Source: Cladorhizidae sp. MBARI D1340-BT2
Lineage: Eukaryota > Porifera > Demospongiae > Poecilosclerida > Cladorhizidae
Assembly: GCA_028752905.1 (NCBI GenBank)
Contig: JAQNBH010000049.1
Location: forward strand, 310,001-374,000
Length of the DNA stretch: 64,000 bases
Direction: 5' to 3'
The notes below the pieces were generated by a model that was not told where the DNA came from, made no database searches, and saw nothing but the letters and a program-made list of their open reading frames with translations. Shown here piece after piece: positions 27,220 through 41,890 of this stretch. Both the position numbers and the translations under genes were made by a program. Each line of letters opens with the position of its first letter. Position 1 is the stretch's first letter.

Positions 27220-29943
27220 TTGACAAAATCTGGGACTTTGGTCTTGTTAATTAGGGCAGTTATGAATTGTACTCTTACTTGATGCTAAACATGTTAGCTT
27301 CGTAGATTATCCACACTTCACTGAATAGACTTGATGTATAGCTATTAAGATAGGACTCTCTAAGTGCTCTCTCTTGATACCAAACATCCATATATTCTGC
27401 ACACTTCACTGTAATGGACTTGCAAGATAGGTATCTCTCAGTGTTCTCTATCTTGAGCTGAACATGTTAGCTTCATAGATTCTCCACACTTCACTGAATA
27501 GACTTGATATATAGCTCTAAAGGTAGGCCTCTCTCTGTTCTCTCTCTTGATACCAAACATCCGTATATTCTGCATACATAGAATCACAAGATAGGTTTCT
27601 CTATGTGTTCTCTATCTTGATGCTAAACAGGTTAGCTTCATAGATTCTCCACACTTCACTGTATAAACTTGATATATAGCTATTAAGATAGGTCTCTCCC
27701 TGTGCTCTCTGTTGAAATCAAACATCCATAATATTCTGCACACTTCACTGTAATGGACTTGATATGATTCGAATGATAGGTTTCATTGTGTGTTCTCTAT
27801 CTTGATATTTGCCCTAATTTGGTCTACATGTTTCTCATTTTCCCCCCAAAAATCTTGTTATTTTGCCGTAAAGCTCATAACTTTTCTACACTTTACGCAA
27901 AAAAGATAATTTTTATATCACCGGATAGCCCTTCTAATTATCTGTCTTTTGTACGTGCCAAAATTTTGAGTACTCTAAGTATTAGCAAGTTATGGTGATT
28001 TGAAGTGGTAAGGTTTGCGATCTTTCCTGGCGTTTTCCAGTTGCCAAAGCGGTGGCCTGCCAGTGAAAAACCACTACATTTATTGATAATCTGTTGACAT
28101 GTTGCAGATAAGGGCCTTCTCTATCAGTTGACAAAATCTGGGACTTTGGTCTTGTTAATTAGGGCAGTTATGAATTGTACTCTTACTTGATGCTAAACAT
28201 GTTAGCTTCGTAGATTATCCACACTTCACTGAATAGACTTGATGTATAGCTATTAAGATAGGACTCTCTAAGTGCTCTCTCTTGATACCAAACATCCATA
28301 TATTCTGCACACTTCACTGTAATGGACTTGCAAGATAGGTATCTCTCAGTGTTCTCTATCTTGAGCTGAATATGTTAGCTTCATAGATTCTCCACACTTC
28401 ACTGAATAGACTTGATATATAGCTCTAAAGGTAGGCCTCTCTCTGTTCTCTCTCTTGATACCAAACATCCGTATATTCTGCATACATAGAATCACAAGAT
28501 AGGTTTCTCTATGTGTTCTCTATCTTGATGCTAAACAGGTTAGCTTCATAGATTCTCCACACTTCACTGTATAAACTTGATATATAGCTATTAAGATAGG
28601 TCTCTCCCTGTGCTCTCTGTTGAAATCAAACATCCATAATATTCTGCACACTTCACTGTAATGGACTTGATATGATTCGAATGATAGGTTTCATTGTGTG
28701 TTCTCTATCTTGATATTTGCCCTAATTTGGTCTACATGTTTCTCATTTTCCCCCCAAAAATCTTGTTATTTTGCCGTAAAGCTCATAACTGTTCTACACT
28801 TTACCCAAAAAATATAATTTTTATATCACCGAATAGCCCTTCTAATTATCTGTCTTTTGTACGTGCCAAAATTTTGAGTACTCTAAGTATTAGCAAGTTA
28901 TGGTGATTTGAAGTGGTAAGGTTTGCGATCTTTCCTGGCGTTTTCCAGTTACCAAAGCGGTGGCCTGCCAGTGAAAAACCACTACATTTATTGATAATCT
29001 GTTGACATGTTGCAGATAAGGGCCTTCTCTATCAGTTGACAAAATCTGGGACTTTGGTCTTGTTAATTAGGGCAGTTATGAATTGTACTCTTACTTGATG
29101 CTAAACATGTTAGCTTCGTAGATTATCCACACTTCACTGAATAGACTTGATGTATAGCTATTAAGATAGGACTCTCTAAGTGCTCTCTCTTGATACCAAA
29201 CATCCATATATTCTGCACACTTCACTGTAATGGACTTGCAAGATAGGTATCTCTCAGTGTTCTCTATCTTGAGCTGAACATGTTAGCTTCATAGATTCTC
29301 CACACTTCACTGAATAGACTTGATATATAGCTCTAAAGGTAGGCCTCTCTCTGTTCTCTCTCTTGATACCAAACATCCGTATATTCTGCATACATAGAAT
29401 CACAAGATAGGTTTCTCTATGTGTTCTCTATCTTGATGCTAAACAGGTTAGCTTCATAGATTCTCCACACTTCACTGTATAAACTTGATATATAGCTATT
29501 AAGATAGGTCTCTCCCTGTGCTCTCTGTTGAAATCAAACATCCATAATATTCTGCACACTTCACTGTAATGGACTTGATATGATTCGAATGATAGGTTTC
29601 ATTGTGTGTTCTCTATCTTGATATTTGCCCTAATTTGGTCTACATGTTTCTCATTTTCCCCCCAAAAATCTTGTTATTTTGCCGTAAAGCTCATAACTTT
29701 TCTACACTTTACGCAAAAAAGATAATTTTTATATCACCGGATAGCCCTTCTAATTATCTGTCTTTTGTACGTGCCAAAATTTTGAGTACTCTAAGTATTA
29801 GCAAGTTATGGTGATTTGAAGTGGTAAGGTTTGCGATCTTTCCTGGCGTTTTCCAGTTGCCAAAGCGGTGGCCTGCCAGTGAAAAACCACTACATTTATT
29901 GATAATCTGTTGACATGTTGCAGATAAGGGCCTTCTCTATCAG
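27220..29943. repeat. Spacer units U31-U33 between blocks A and B
   Basis: Three 908-bp monomers typed KA, N with CAGTTACC, and KA. U31 and U33 carry GAGCTGAACATG where the other KA units have GAATATG. The first roughly 490 bp of U31 match the corresponding part of U46, the unit after block B, at all typed sites, so the duplication probably runs on into U31 and ends before the GTTGAAATC/GTTGATATC site. Confidence 0.8.
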
Positions 29944-32900
29944 TTGACAAAATCTGGGACTTTGGTCTTGTTAATTAGGGCAGTTATGAATTGTACTCTT
30001 ACTTGATGCTAAACATGTTAGCTTCGTAGATTATCCACACTTCACTGAATAGACTTGATGTATAGCTATTAAGATAGGACTCTCTAAGTGCTCTCTCTTG
30101 ATACCAAACATCCATATATTCTGCACACTTCACTGTAATGGACTTGCAAGATAGGTATCTCTCAGTGTTCTCTATCTTGAGCTGAATATGTTAGCTTCAT
30201 AGATTCTCCACACTTCACTGAATAGACTTGATATATAGCTCTAAAGGTAGGCCTCTCTCTGTTCTCTCTCTTGATACCAAACATCCGTATATTCTGCATA
30301 CATAGAATCACAAGATAGGTTTCTCTATGTGTTCTCTATCTTGATGCTAAACAGGTTAGCTTCATAGATTCTCCACACTTCACTGTATAAACTTGATATA
30401 TAGCTATTAAGATAGGTCTCTCCCTGTGCTCTCTGTTGAAATCAAACATCCATAATATTCTGCACACTTCACTGTAATGGACTTGATATGATTCGAATGA
30501 TAGGTTTCATTGTGTGTTCTCTATCTTGATATTTGCCCTAATTTGGTCTACATGTTTCTCATTTTCCCCCCAAAAATCTTGTTATTTTGCCGTAAAGCTC
30601 ATAACTTTTCTACACTTTACGCAAAAAAGATAATTTTTATATCACCGGATAGCCCTTCTAATTATCTGTCTTTTGTACGTGCCAAAATTTTGAGTACTCT
30701 AAGTATTAGCAAGTTATGGTGATTTGAAGTGGTAAGGTTTGCGATCTTTCCTGGCGTTTTCCAGTTGCCAAAGCGGTGGCCTGCCAGTGAAAAACCACTA
30801 CATTTATTGATAATCTGTTGACATGTTGCAGATAAGGGCCTTCTCTATCAGTTGACAAAATCTGGGACTTTGGTCTTGTTAATTAGGGCAGTTATGAATT
30901 GTACTCTTACTTGATGCTAAACATGTTAGCTTCGTAGATTATCCACACTTCACTGAATAGACTTGATGTATAGCTATTAAGATAGGACTCTCTAAGTGCT
31001 CTCTCTTGATACCAAACATCCATATATTCTGCACACTTCACTGTAATGGACTTGCAAGATAGGTATCTCTCAGTGTTCTCTATCTTGAGCTGAATATGTT
31101 AGCTTCATAGATTCTCCACACTTCACTGAATAGACTTGATATATAGCTCTAAAGGTAGGCCTCTCTCTGTTCTCTCTCTTGATACCAAACATCCGTATAT
31201 TCTGCATACATAGAATCACAAGATAGGTTTCTCTATGTGTTCTCTATCTTGATGCTAAACAGGTTAGCTTCATAGATTCTCCACACTTCACTGTATAAAC
31301 TTGATATATAGCTATTAAGATAGGTCTCTCCCTGTGCTCTCTGTTGAAATCAAACATCCATAATATTCTGCACACTTCACTGTAATGGACTTGATATGAT
31401 TCGAATGATAGGTTTCATTGTGTGTTCTCTATCTTGATATTTGCCCTAATTTGGTCTACATGTTTCTCATTTTCCCCCCAAAAATCTTGTTATTTTGCCG
31501 TAAAGCTCATAACTTTTCTACACTTTACCCCAAAAAGATAATTTTTATATCACCGGATAGCCCTTCTAATTATCTGTCTTTTATACGTGCCAAAATTTTG
31601 AGTACTCTAAGTATTAGCAAGTTATGGTGATTTGAAGTGGTAAGGTTTGCGATCTTTCCTGGCGTTTTCCAGTTGCCAAAGCGGTGGCCTGCCAGTGAAA
31701 AACCACTACATTTATTGATAATCTGTTGACATGTTGCAGATAAGGGCCTTCTCTATCAGTTGACAAAATCTGGGACTTTGGTCTTGTTAATTAGGGCAGT
31801 TATGAATTGTACTCTTACTTGATGCTAAACATGTTAGCTTCGTAGATTATCCACACTTCACTGAATAGACTTGATGTATAGCTATTAAGATAGGACTCTC
31901 TAAGTGCTCTCTCTTGATACCAAACATCCATATATTCTGCACACTTCACTGTAATGGACTTGCAAGATAGGTATCTCTCAGTGTTCTCTATCTTGAGCTG
32001 AATATGTTAGCTTCATAGATTCTCCACACTTCACTGAATAGACTTGATATATAGCTCTAAAGGTAGGCCTCTCTCTGTTCTCTCTCTTGATACCAAACAT
32101 CCGTATATTCTGCATACATAGAATCACAAGATAGGTTTCTCTATGTGTTCTCTATCTTGATGCTAAACAGGTTAGCTTCATAGATTCTCCACACTTCACT
32201 GTATAAACTTGATATATAGCTATTAAGATAGGTCTCTCCCTGTGCTCTCTGTTGAAATCAAACATCCATAATATTCTGCACACTTCACTGTAATGGACTT
32301 GATATGATTCGAATGATAGGTTTCATTGTGTGTTCTCTATCTTGATATTTGCCCTAATTTGGTCTACATGTTTCTCATTTTCCCCCCAAAAATCTTGTTA
32401 TTTTGCCGTAAAGCTCATAACTGTTCTACACTTTACCCAAAAAATATAATTTTTATATCACCGAATAGCCCTTCTAATTATCTGTCTTTTGTACGTGCCA
32501 AAATTTTGAGTACTCTAAGTATTAGCAAGTTATGGTGATTTGAAGTGGTAAGGTTTGCGATCTTTCCTGGCGTTTTCCAGTTGCCAAAGCGGTGGCCTGC
32601 CAGTGAAAAACCACTACATTTATTGATAATCTGTTGACATGTTGCAGATAAGGGCCTTCTCTATCAGTTGACAAAATCTGGGACTTTGGTCTTGTTAATT
32701 AGGGCAGTTATGAATTGTACTCTTACTTGATGCTAAACATGTTAGCTTCGTAGATTATCCACACTTCACTGAATAGACTTGATGTATAGCTATTAAGATA
32801 GGACTCTCTAAGTGCTCTCTCTTGATACCAAACATCCATATATTCTGCACACTTCACTGTAATGGACTTGCAAGATAGGTATCTCTCAGTGTTCTCTATC

Positions 32901-35900
32901 TTGAGCTGAATATGTTAGCTTCATAGATTCTCCACACTTCACTGAATAGACTTGATATATAGCTCTAAAGGTAGGCCTCTCTCTGTTCTCTCTCTTGATA
33001 CCAAACATCCGTATATTCTGCATACATAGAATCACAAGATAGGTTTCTCTATGTGTTCTCTATCTTGATGCTAAACAGGTTAGCTTCATAGATTCTCCAC
33101 ACTTCACTGTATAAACTTGATATATAGCTATTAAGATAGGTCTCTCCCTGTGCTCTCTGTTGAAATCAAACATCCATAATATTCTGCACACTTCACTGTA
33201 ATGGACTTGATATGATTCGAATGATAGGTTTCATTGTGTGTTCTCTATCTTGATATTTGCCCTAATTTGGTCTACATGTTTCTCATTTTCCCCCCAAAAA
33301 TCTTGTTATTTTGCCGTAAAGCTCATAACTTTTCTACACTTTACGCAAAAAAGATAATTTTTATATCACCGGATAGCCCTTCTAATTATCTGTCTTTTGT
33401 ACGTGCCAAAATTTTGAGTACTCTAAGTATTAGCAAGTTATGGTGATTTGAAGTGGTAAGGTTTGCGATCTTTCCTGGCGTTTTCCAGTTGCCAAAGCGG
33501 TGGCCTGCCAGTGAAAAACCACTACATTTATTGATAATCTGTTGACATGTTGCAGATAAGGGCCTTCTCTATCAGTTGACAAAATCTGGGACTTTGGTCT
33601 TGTTAATTAGGGCAGTTATGAATTGTACTCTTACTTGATGCTAAACATGTTAGCTTCGTAGATTATCCACACTTCACTGAATAGACTTGATGTATAGCTA
33701 TTAAGATAGGACTCTCTAAGTGCTCTCTCTTGATACCAAACATCCATATATTCTGCACACTTCACTGTAATGGACTTGCAAGATAGGTATCTCTCAGTGT
33801 TCTCTATCTTGAGCTGAATATGTTAGCTTCATAGATTCTCCACACTTCACTGAATAGACTTGATATATAGCTCTAAAGGTAGGCCTCTCTCTGTTCTCTC
33901 TCTTGATACCAAACATCCGTATATTCTGCATACATAGAATCACAAGATAGGTTTCTCTATGTGTTCTCTATCTTGATGCTAAACAGGTTAGCTTCATAGA
34001 TTCTCCACACTTCACTGTATAAACTTGATATATAGCTATTAAGATAGGTCTCTCCCTGTGCTCTCTGTTGAAATCAAACATCCATAATATTCTGCACACT
34101 TCACTGTAATGGACTTGATATGATTCGAATGATAGGTTTCATTGTGTGTTCTCTATCTTGATATTTGCCCTAATTTGGTCTACATGTTTCTCATTTTCCC
34201 CCCAAAAATCTTGTTATTTTGCCGTAAAGCTCATAACTGTTCTACACTTTACCCAAAAAATATAATTTTTATATCACCGAATAGCCCTTCTAATTATCTG
34301 TCTTTTGTACGTGCCAAAATTTTGAGTACTCTAAGTATTAGCAAGTTATGGTGATTTGAAGTGGTAAGGTTTGCGATCTTTCCTGGCGTTTTCCAGTTAC
34401 CAAAGCGGTGGCCTGCCAGTGAAAAACCACTACATTTATTGATAATCTGTTGACATGTTGCAGATAAGGGCCTTCTCTATCAGTTGACAAAATCTGGGAC
34501 TTTGGTCTTGTTAATTAGGGCAGTTATGAATTGTACTCTTACTTGATGCTAAACATGTTAGCTTCGTAGATTATCCACACTTCACTGAATAGACTTGATG
34601 TATAGCTATTAAGATAGGACTCTCTAAGTGCTCTCTCTTGATACCAAACATCCATATATTCTATATTCTGCACACTTCACTGTAATGGACTTGCAAGATA
34701 GGTATCTCTCAGTGTTCTCTATCTTGAGCTGAACATGTTAGCTTCATAGATTCTCCACACTTCACTGAATAGACTTGATATATAGCTCTAAAGGTAGGCC
34801 TCTCTCTGTTCTCTCTCTTGATACCAAACATCCGTATATTCTGCATACATAGAATCACAAGATAGGTTTCTCTATGTGTTCTCTATCTTGATGCTAAACA
34901 GGTTAGCTTCATAGATTCTCCACACTTCACTGTATAAACTTGATATATAGCTATTAAGATAGGTCTCACCCTGTGCTCTCTGTTGATATCAAACATCCAT
35001 AATATTCTGCACACTTCACTGTAATGGACTTGATATGATTCGAATGATAGGTTTCATTGTGTGTTCTCTATCTTGATATTTGCCCTAATTTGGTCTACAT
35101 GTTTCTCATTTTCCCCCCAAAAATCTTGTTATTTTGCCGTAAAGCTCATAACTTTTCTACACTTTACCCCAAAAAGATAATTTTTATATCACCGGATAGC
35201 CCTTCTAATTATCTGTCTTTTATACGTGCCAAAATTTTGAGTACTCTAAGTATTAGCAAGTTATGGTGATTTGAAGTGGTAAGGTTTGCGATCTTTCCTG
35301 GCGTTTTCCAGTTGCCAAAGCGGTGGCCTGCCAGTGAAAAACCACTACATTTATTGATAATCTGTTGACATGTTGCAGATAAGGGCCTTCTCTATCAGTT
35401 GACAAAATCTGGGACTTTGGTCTTGTTAATTAGGGCAGTTATGAATTGTACTCTTACTTGATGCTAAACATGTTAGCTTCGTAGATTATCCACACTTCAC
35501 TGAATAGACTTGATGTATAGCTATTAAGATAGGACTCTCTAAGTGCTCTCTCTTGATACCAAACATCCATATATTCTGCACACTTCACTGTAATGGACTT
35601 GCAAGATAGGTATCTCTCAGTGTTCTCTATCTTGAGCTGAATATGTTAGCTTCATAGATTCTCCACACTTCACTGAATAGACTTGATATATAGCTCTAAA
35701 GGTAGGCCTCTCTCTGTTCTCTCTCTTGATACCAAACATCCGTATATTCTGCATACATAGAATCACAAGATAGGTTTCTCTATGTGTTCTCTATCTTGAT
35801 GCTAAACAGGTTAGCTTCATAGATTCTCCACACTTCACTGTATAAACTTGATATATAGCTATTAAGATAGGTCTCTCCCTGTGCTCTCTGTTGAAATCAA

Positions 35901-38900
35901 ACATCCATAATATTCTGCACACTTCACTGTAATGGACTTGATATGATTCGAATGATAGGTTTCATTGTGTGTTCTCTATCTTGATATTTGCCCTAATTTG
36001 GTCTACATGTTTCTCATTTCCCCCCCAAAAATCTTGTTATTTTGCCGTAAAGCTCATAACTGTTCTACACTTTACCCAAAAAATATAATTTTTATATCAC
36101 CGAATAGCCCTTCTAATTATCTGTCTTTTGTACGTGCCAAAATTTTGAGTACTCTAAGTATTAGCAAGTTATGGTGATTTGAAGTGGTAAGGTTTGCGAT
36201 CTTTCCTGGCGTTTTCCAGTTGCCAAAGCGGTGGCCTGCCAGTGAAAAACCACTACATTTATTGATAATCTGTTGACATGTTGCAGATAAGGGCCTTCTC
36301 TATCAGTTGACAAAATCTGGGACTTTGGTCTTGTTAATTAGGGCAGTTATGAATTGTACTCTTACTTGATGCTAAACATGTTAGCTTCGTAGATTATCCA
36401 CACTTCACTGAATAGACTTGATGTATAGCTATTAAGATAGGACTCTCTAAGTGCTCTCTCTTGATACCAAACATCCATATATTCTGCACACTTCACTGTA
36501 ATGGACTTGCAAGATAGGTATCTCTCAGTGTTCTCTATCTTGAGCTGAATATGTTAGCTTCATAGATTCTCCACACTTCACTGAATAGACTTGATATATA
36601 GCTCTAAAGGTAGGCCTCTCTCTGTTCTCTCTCTTGATACCAAACATCCGTATATTCTGCATACATAGAATCACAAGATAGGTTTCTCTATGTGTTCTCT
36701 ATCTTGATGCTAAACAGGTTAGCTTCATAGATTCTCCACACTTCACTGTATAAACTTGATATATAGCTATTAAGATAGGTCTCTCCCTGTGCTCTCTGTT
36801 GAAATCAAACATCCATAATATTCTGCACACTTCACTGTAATGGACTTGATATGATTCGAATGATAGGTTTCATTGTGTGTTCTCTATCTTGATATTTGCC
36901 CTAATTTGGTCTACATGTTTCTCATTTTCCCCCCAAAAATCTTGTTATTTTGCCGTAAAGCTCATAACTTTTCTACACTTTACGCAAAAAAGATAATTTT
37001 TATATCACCGGATAGCCCTTCTAATTATCTGTCTTTTGTACGTGCCAAAATTTTGAGTACTCTAAGTATTAGCAAGTTATGGTGATTTGAAGTGGTAAGG
37101 TTTGCGATCTTTCCTGGCGTTTTCCAGTTGCCAAAGCGGTGGCCTGCCAGTGAAAAACCACTACATTTATTGATAATCTGTTGACATGTTGCAGATAAGG
37201 GCCTTCTCTATCAGTTGACAAAATCTGGGACTTTGGTCTTGTTAATTAGGGCAGTTATGAATTGTACTCTTACTTGATGCTAAACATGTTAGCTTCGTAG
37301 ATTATCCACACTTCACTGAATAGACTTGATGTATAGCTATTAAGATAGGACTCTCTAAGTGCTCTCTCTTGATACCAAACATCCATATATTCTGCACACT
37401 TCACTGTAATGGACTTGCAAGATAGGTATCTCTCAGTGTTCTCTATCTTGAGCTGAATATGTTAGCTTCATAGATTCTCCACACTTCACTGAATAGACTT
37501 GATATATAGCTCTAAAGGTAGGCCTCTCTCTGTTCTCTCTCTTGATACCAAACATCCGTATATTCTGCATACATAGAATCACAAGATAGGTTTCTCTATG
37601 TGTTCTCTATCTTGATGCTAAACAGGTTAGCTTCATAGATTCTCCACACTTCACTGTATAAACTTGATATATAGCTATTAAGATAGGTCTCTCCCTGTGC
37701 TCTCTGTTGAAATCAAACATCCATAATATTCTGCACACTTCACTGTAATGGACTTGATATGATTCGAATGATAGGTTTCATTGTGTGTTCTCTATCTTGA
37801 TATTTGCCCTAATTTGGTCTACATGTTTCTCATTTCCCCCCCAAAAATCTTGTTATTTTGCCGTAAAGCTCATAACTGTTCTACACTTTACCCAAAAAAT
37901 ATAATTTTTATATCACCGAATAGCCCTTCTAATTATCTGTCTTTTGTACGTGCCAAAATTTTGAGTACTCTAAGTATTAGCAAGTTATGGTGATTTGAAG
38001 TGGTAAGGTTTGCGATCTTTCCTGGCGTTTTCCAGTTACCAAAGCGGTGGCCTGCCAGTGAAAAACCACTACATTTATTGATAATCTGTTGACATGTTGC
38101 AGATAAGGGCCTTCTCTATCAGTTGACAAAATCTGGGACTTTGGTCTTGTTAATTAGGGCAGTTATGAATTGTACTCTTACTTGATGCTAAACATGTTAG
38201 CTTCGTAGATTATCCACACTTCACTGAATAGACTTGATGTATAGCTATTAAGATAGGACTCTCTAAGTGCTCTCTCTTGATACCAAACATCCATATATTC
38301 TATATTCTGCACACTTCACTGTAATGGACTTGCAAGATAGGTATCTCTCAGTGTTCTCTATCTTGAGCTGAACATGTTAGCTTCATAGATTCTCCACACT
38401 TCACTGAATAGACTTGATATATAGCTCTAAAGGTAGGCCTCTCTCTGTTCTCTCTCTTGATACCAAACATCCGTATATTCTGCATACATAGAATCACAAG
38501 ATAGGTTTCTCTATGTGTTCTCTATCTTGATGCTAAACAGGTTAGCTTCATAGATTCTCCACACTTCACTGTATAAACTTGATATATAGCTATTAAGATA
38601 GGTCTCACCCTGTGCTCTCTGTTGATATCAAACATCCATAATATTCTGCACACTTCACTGTAATGGACTTGATATGATTCGAATGATAGGTTTCATTGTG
38701 TGTTCTCTATCTTGATATTTGCCCTAATTTGGTCTACATGTTTCTCATTTTCCCCCCAAAAATCTTGTTATTTTGCCGTAAAGCTCATAACTTTTCTACA
38801 CTTTACCCAAAAAAGATAATTTTTATATCACCGGATAGCCCTTCTAATTATCTGTCTTTTGTACGTGCCAAAATTTTGAGTACTCTAAGTATTAGCAAGT

Positions 38901-40853
38901 TATGGTGATTTGAAGTGGTAAGGTTTGCGATCTTTCCTGGCGTTTTCCAGTTGCCAAAGCGGTGGCCTGCCAGTGAAAAACCACTACATTTATTGATAAT
39001 CTGTTGACATGTTGCAGATAAGGGCCTTCTCTATCAGTTGACAAAATCTGGGACTTTGGTCTTGTTAATTAGGGCAGTTATGAATTGTACTCTTACTTGA
39101 TGCTAAACATGTTAGCTTCGTAGATTATCCACACTTCACTGAATAGACTTGATGTATAGCTATTAAGATAGGACTCTCTAAGTGCTCTCTCTTGATACCA
39201 AACATCCATATATTCTGCACACTTCACTGTAATGGACTTGCAAGATAGGTATCTCTCAGTGTTCTCTATCTTGAGCTGAATATGTTAGCTTCATAGATTC
39301 TCCACACTTCACTGAATAGACTTGATATATAGCTCTAAAGGTAGGCCTCTCTCTGTTCTCTCTCTTGATACCAAACATCCGTATATTCTGCATACATAGA
39401 ATCACAAGATAGGTTTCTCTATGTGTTCTCTATCTTGATGCTAAACAGGTTAGCTTCATAGATTCTCCACACTTCACTGTATAAACTTGATATATAGCTA
39501 TTAAGATAGGTCTCTCCCTGTGCTCTCTGTTGAAATCAAACATCCATAATATTCTGCACACTTCACTGTAATGGACTTGATATGATTCGAATGATAGGTT
39601 TCATTGTGTGTTCTCTATCTTGATATTTGCCCTAATTTGGTCTACATGTTTCTCATTTTCCCCCCAAAAATCTTGTTATTTTGCCGTAAAGCTCATAACT
39701 GTTCTACACTTTACCCAAAAAATATAATTTTTATATCACCGAATAGCCCTTCTAATTATCTGTCTTTTGTACGTGCCAAAATTTTGAGTACTCTAAGTAT
39801 TAGCAAGTTATGGTGATTTGAAGTGGTAAGGTTTGCGATCTTTCCTGGCGTTTTCCAGTTGCCAAAGCGGTGGCCTGCCAGTGAAAAACCACTACATTTA
39901 TTGATAATCTGTTGACATGTTGCAGATAAGGGCCTTCTCTATCAGTTGACAAAATCTGGGACTTTGGTCTTGTTAATTAGGGCAGTTATGAATTGTACTC
40001 TTACTTGATGCTAAACATGTTAGCTTCGTAGATTATCCACACTTCACTGAATAGACTTGATGTATAGCTATTAAGATAGGACTCTCTAAGTGCTCTCTCT
40101 TGATACCAAACATCCATATATTCTGCACACTTCACTGTAATGGACTTGCAAGATAGGTATCTCTCAGTGTTCTCTATCTTGAGCTGAATATGTTAGCTTC
40201 ATAGATTCTCCACACTTCACTGAATAGACTTGATATATAGCTCTAAAGGTAGGCCTCTCTCTGTTCTCTCTCTTGATACCAAACATCCGTATATTCTGCA
40301 TACATAGAATCACAAGATAGGTTTCTCTATGTGTTCTCTATCTTGATGCTAAACAGGTTAGCTTCATAGATTCTCCACACTTCACTGTATAAACTTGATA
40401 TATAGCTATTAAGATAGGTCTCTCCCTGTGCTCTCTGTTGAAATCAAACATCCATAATATTCTGCACACTTCACTGTAATGGACTTGATATGATTCGAAT
40501 GATAGGTTTCATTGTGTGTTCTCTATCTTGATATTTGCCCTAATTTGGTCTACATGTTTCTCATTTTCCCCCCAAAAATCTTGTTATTTTGCCGTAAAGC
40601 TCATAACTGTTCTACACTTTACTAAAAAAATATAATTTTTATATCACCGAATAGCCCTTCTAATTATCTGTCTTTTGTACGTGCCAAAATTTTGAGTACT
40701 CTAAGTATTAGCAAGTTATGGTGATTTGAAGTGGTAAGGTTTGCGATCTTTCCTGGCGTTTTCCAGTTACCAAAGCGGTGGCCTGCCAGTGAAAAACCAC
40801 TACATTTATTGATAATCTGTTGACATGTTGCAGATAAGGGCCTTCTCTATCAG
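29944..40853. repeat. Higher-order block B (U34-U45, 10,910 bp)
   Basis: Second copy of the twelve-monomer block of 16310-27219, identical in length and in all diagnostic variants I could follow. These include both 915-bp units (34484-35398 and 38123-39037), both CTTTTATACG units (U35, U39), the 7-C runs in U40 and U42, CAGTTACC in U38, U42 and U45, and the TTTACTAAAAAAA change in U45. Confidence 0.92.
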
Positions 40854-41761
40854 TTGACAAAATCTGGGACTTTGGTCTTGTTAATTAGGGCAGTTATGAA
40901 TTGTACTCTTACTTGATGCTAAACATGTTAGCTTCGTAGATTATCCACACTTCACTGAATAGACTTGATGTATAGCTATTAAGATAGGACTCTCTAAGTG
41001 CTCTCTCTTGATACCAAACATCCATATATTCTGCACACTTCACTGTAATGGACTTGCAAGATAGGTATCTCTCAGTGTTCTCTATCTTGAGCTGAACATG
41101 TTAGCTTCATAGATTCTCCACACTTCACTGAATAGACTTGATATATAGCTCTAAAGGTAGGCCTCTCTCTGTTCTCTCTCTTGATACCAAACATCCGTAT
41201 ATTCTGCATACATAGAATCACAAGATAGGTTTCTCTATGTGTTCTCTATCTTGATGCTAAACAGGTTAGCTTCATAGATTCTCCACACTTCACTGTATAA
41301 ACTTGATATATAGCTATTAAGATAGGTCTCTCCCTGTGCTCTCTGTTGATATCAAACATCCATAATATTCTGCACACTTCACTGTAATGGACTTGATATG
41401 ATTCGAATGATAGGTTTCATTGTGTGTTCTCTATCTTGATATTTGCCCTAATTTGGTCTACATGTTTCTCATTTTCCCCCCAAAAATCTTGTTATTTTTC
41501 CGTAAAGCTCATAACTTTTCTAAACTTTACCCAAAAAAGATAATTTTTATATCATCGGATAGCCCTTCTAATTATCTGTCTTTTGTACGTGCCAAAATTT
41601 TGAGTACTCTAAGTATTAGCAAGTTATGGTGATTTGAAGTGGTAAGGTTTGCGATCTTTCCTGGCGTTTTCCAGTTGCCAAAGCGGTGGCCTGCCAGTGA
41701 AAAACCACTACATTTATTGATAATCTGTTGACATGTTGCAGATAAGGGCCTTCTCTATCAG
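40854..41761. repeat. FSKL-type monomer (U46)
   Basis: A 908-bp unit with three linked changes: TTATTTTTCCG, TTCTAAACTTT and ATCATCGGATAG. The same haplotype occurs in U3, U55, U58 and U63. In each of those cases, as here, an N-type unit with an altered TTTAC(C/T)(A/C) stretch precedes it and a short unit follows. Confidence 0.85.
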
Positions 41762-41886
41762 TTGACAAAATCTGGGACTTTGGTCTTGTTAATTAGGGCA
41801 GTTATGAATTGTACTCTTACTTGATGCTAAACATGTTAGCTTCGTAGATTATCCACACTTCACTGAATAGACTTGATGTATAGCTA

Positions 41887-41890
41887 TTAA
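41887..41890. repeat. TTAA target-site duplication, left copy
   Basis: The intact monomer reads AGCTATTAAGATAGG here; the left flank ends AGCTATTAA just before the element's CCCT. The tetranucleotide is repeated at 44842-44845. Confidence 0.93.

Larger units (their letters stand above)
1..41890. repeat. Satellite array, left block (U1-U46 and the first 129 bp of U47)
   Basis: Head-to-tail copies of one monomer, all in the same orientation. Each begins TTGACAAAATCTGGG, at 1, 895, 1803, 2711, 3605, 4513, 5421, 6315, 7209, 8117, 9025 and onward to 40854 and 41762. Monomer lengths are 908 bp in most units, 915 bp in U11, U13, U18, U24, U28, U39 and U43, and 894 bp in U1, U4, U7 and U8. Copies are nearly identical and differ at a small set of recurrent, linked sites. 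No gene, RNA gene or other insertion is visible before 41891. This organisation is typical of centromeric, pericentromeric or subtelomeric heterochromatin in general, but nothing in the sequence says which. Confidence 0.98.

Noticed and set aside
1..41890. CRISPR-like or rDNA-spacer interpretation of the tandem array
   Set aside because: Repeats are long and directly adjacent with no unique spacers, and no rRNA or cas gene is present.
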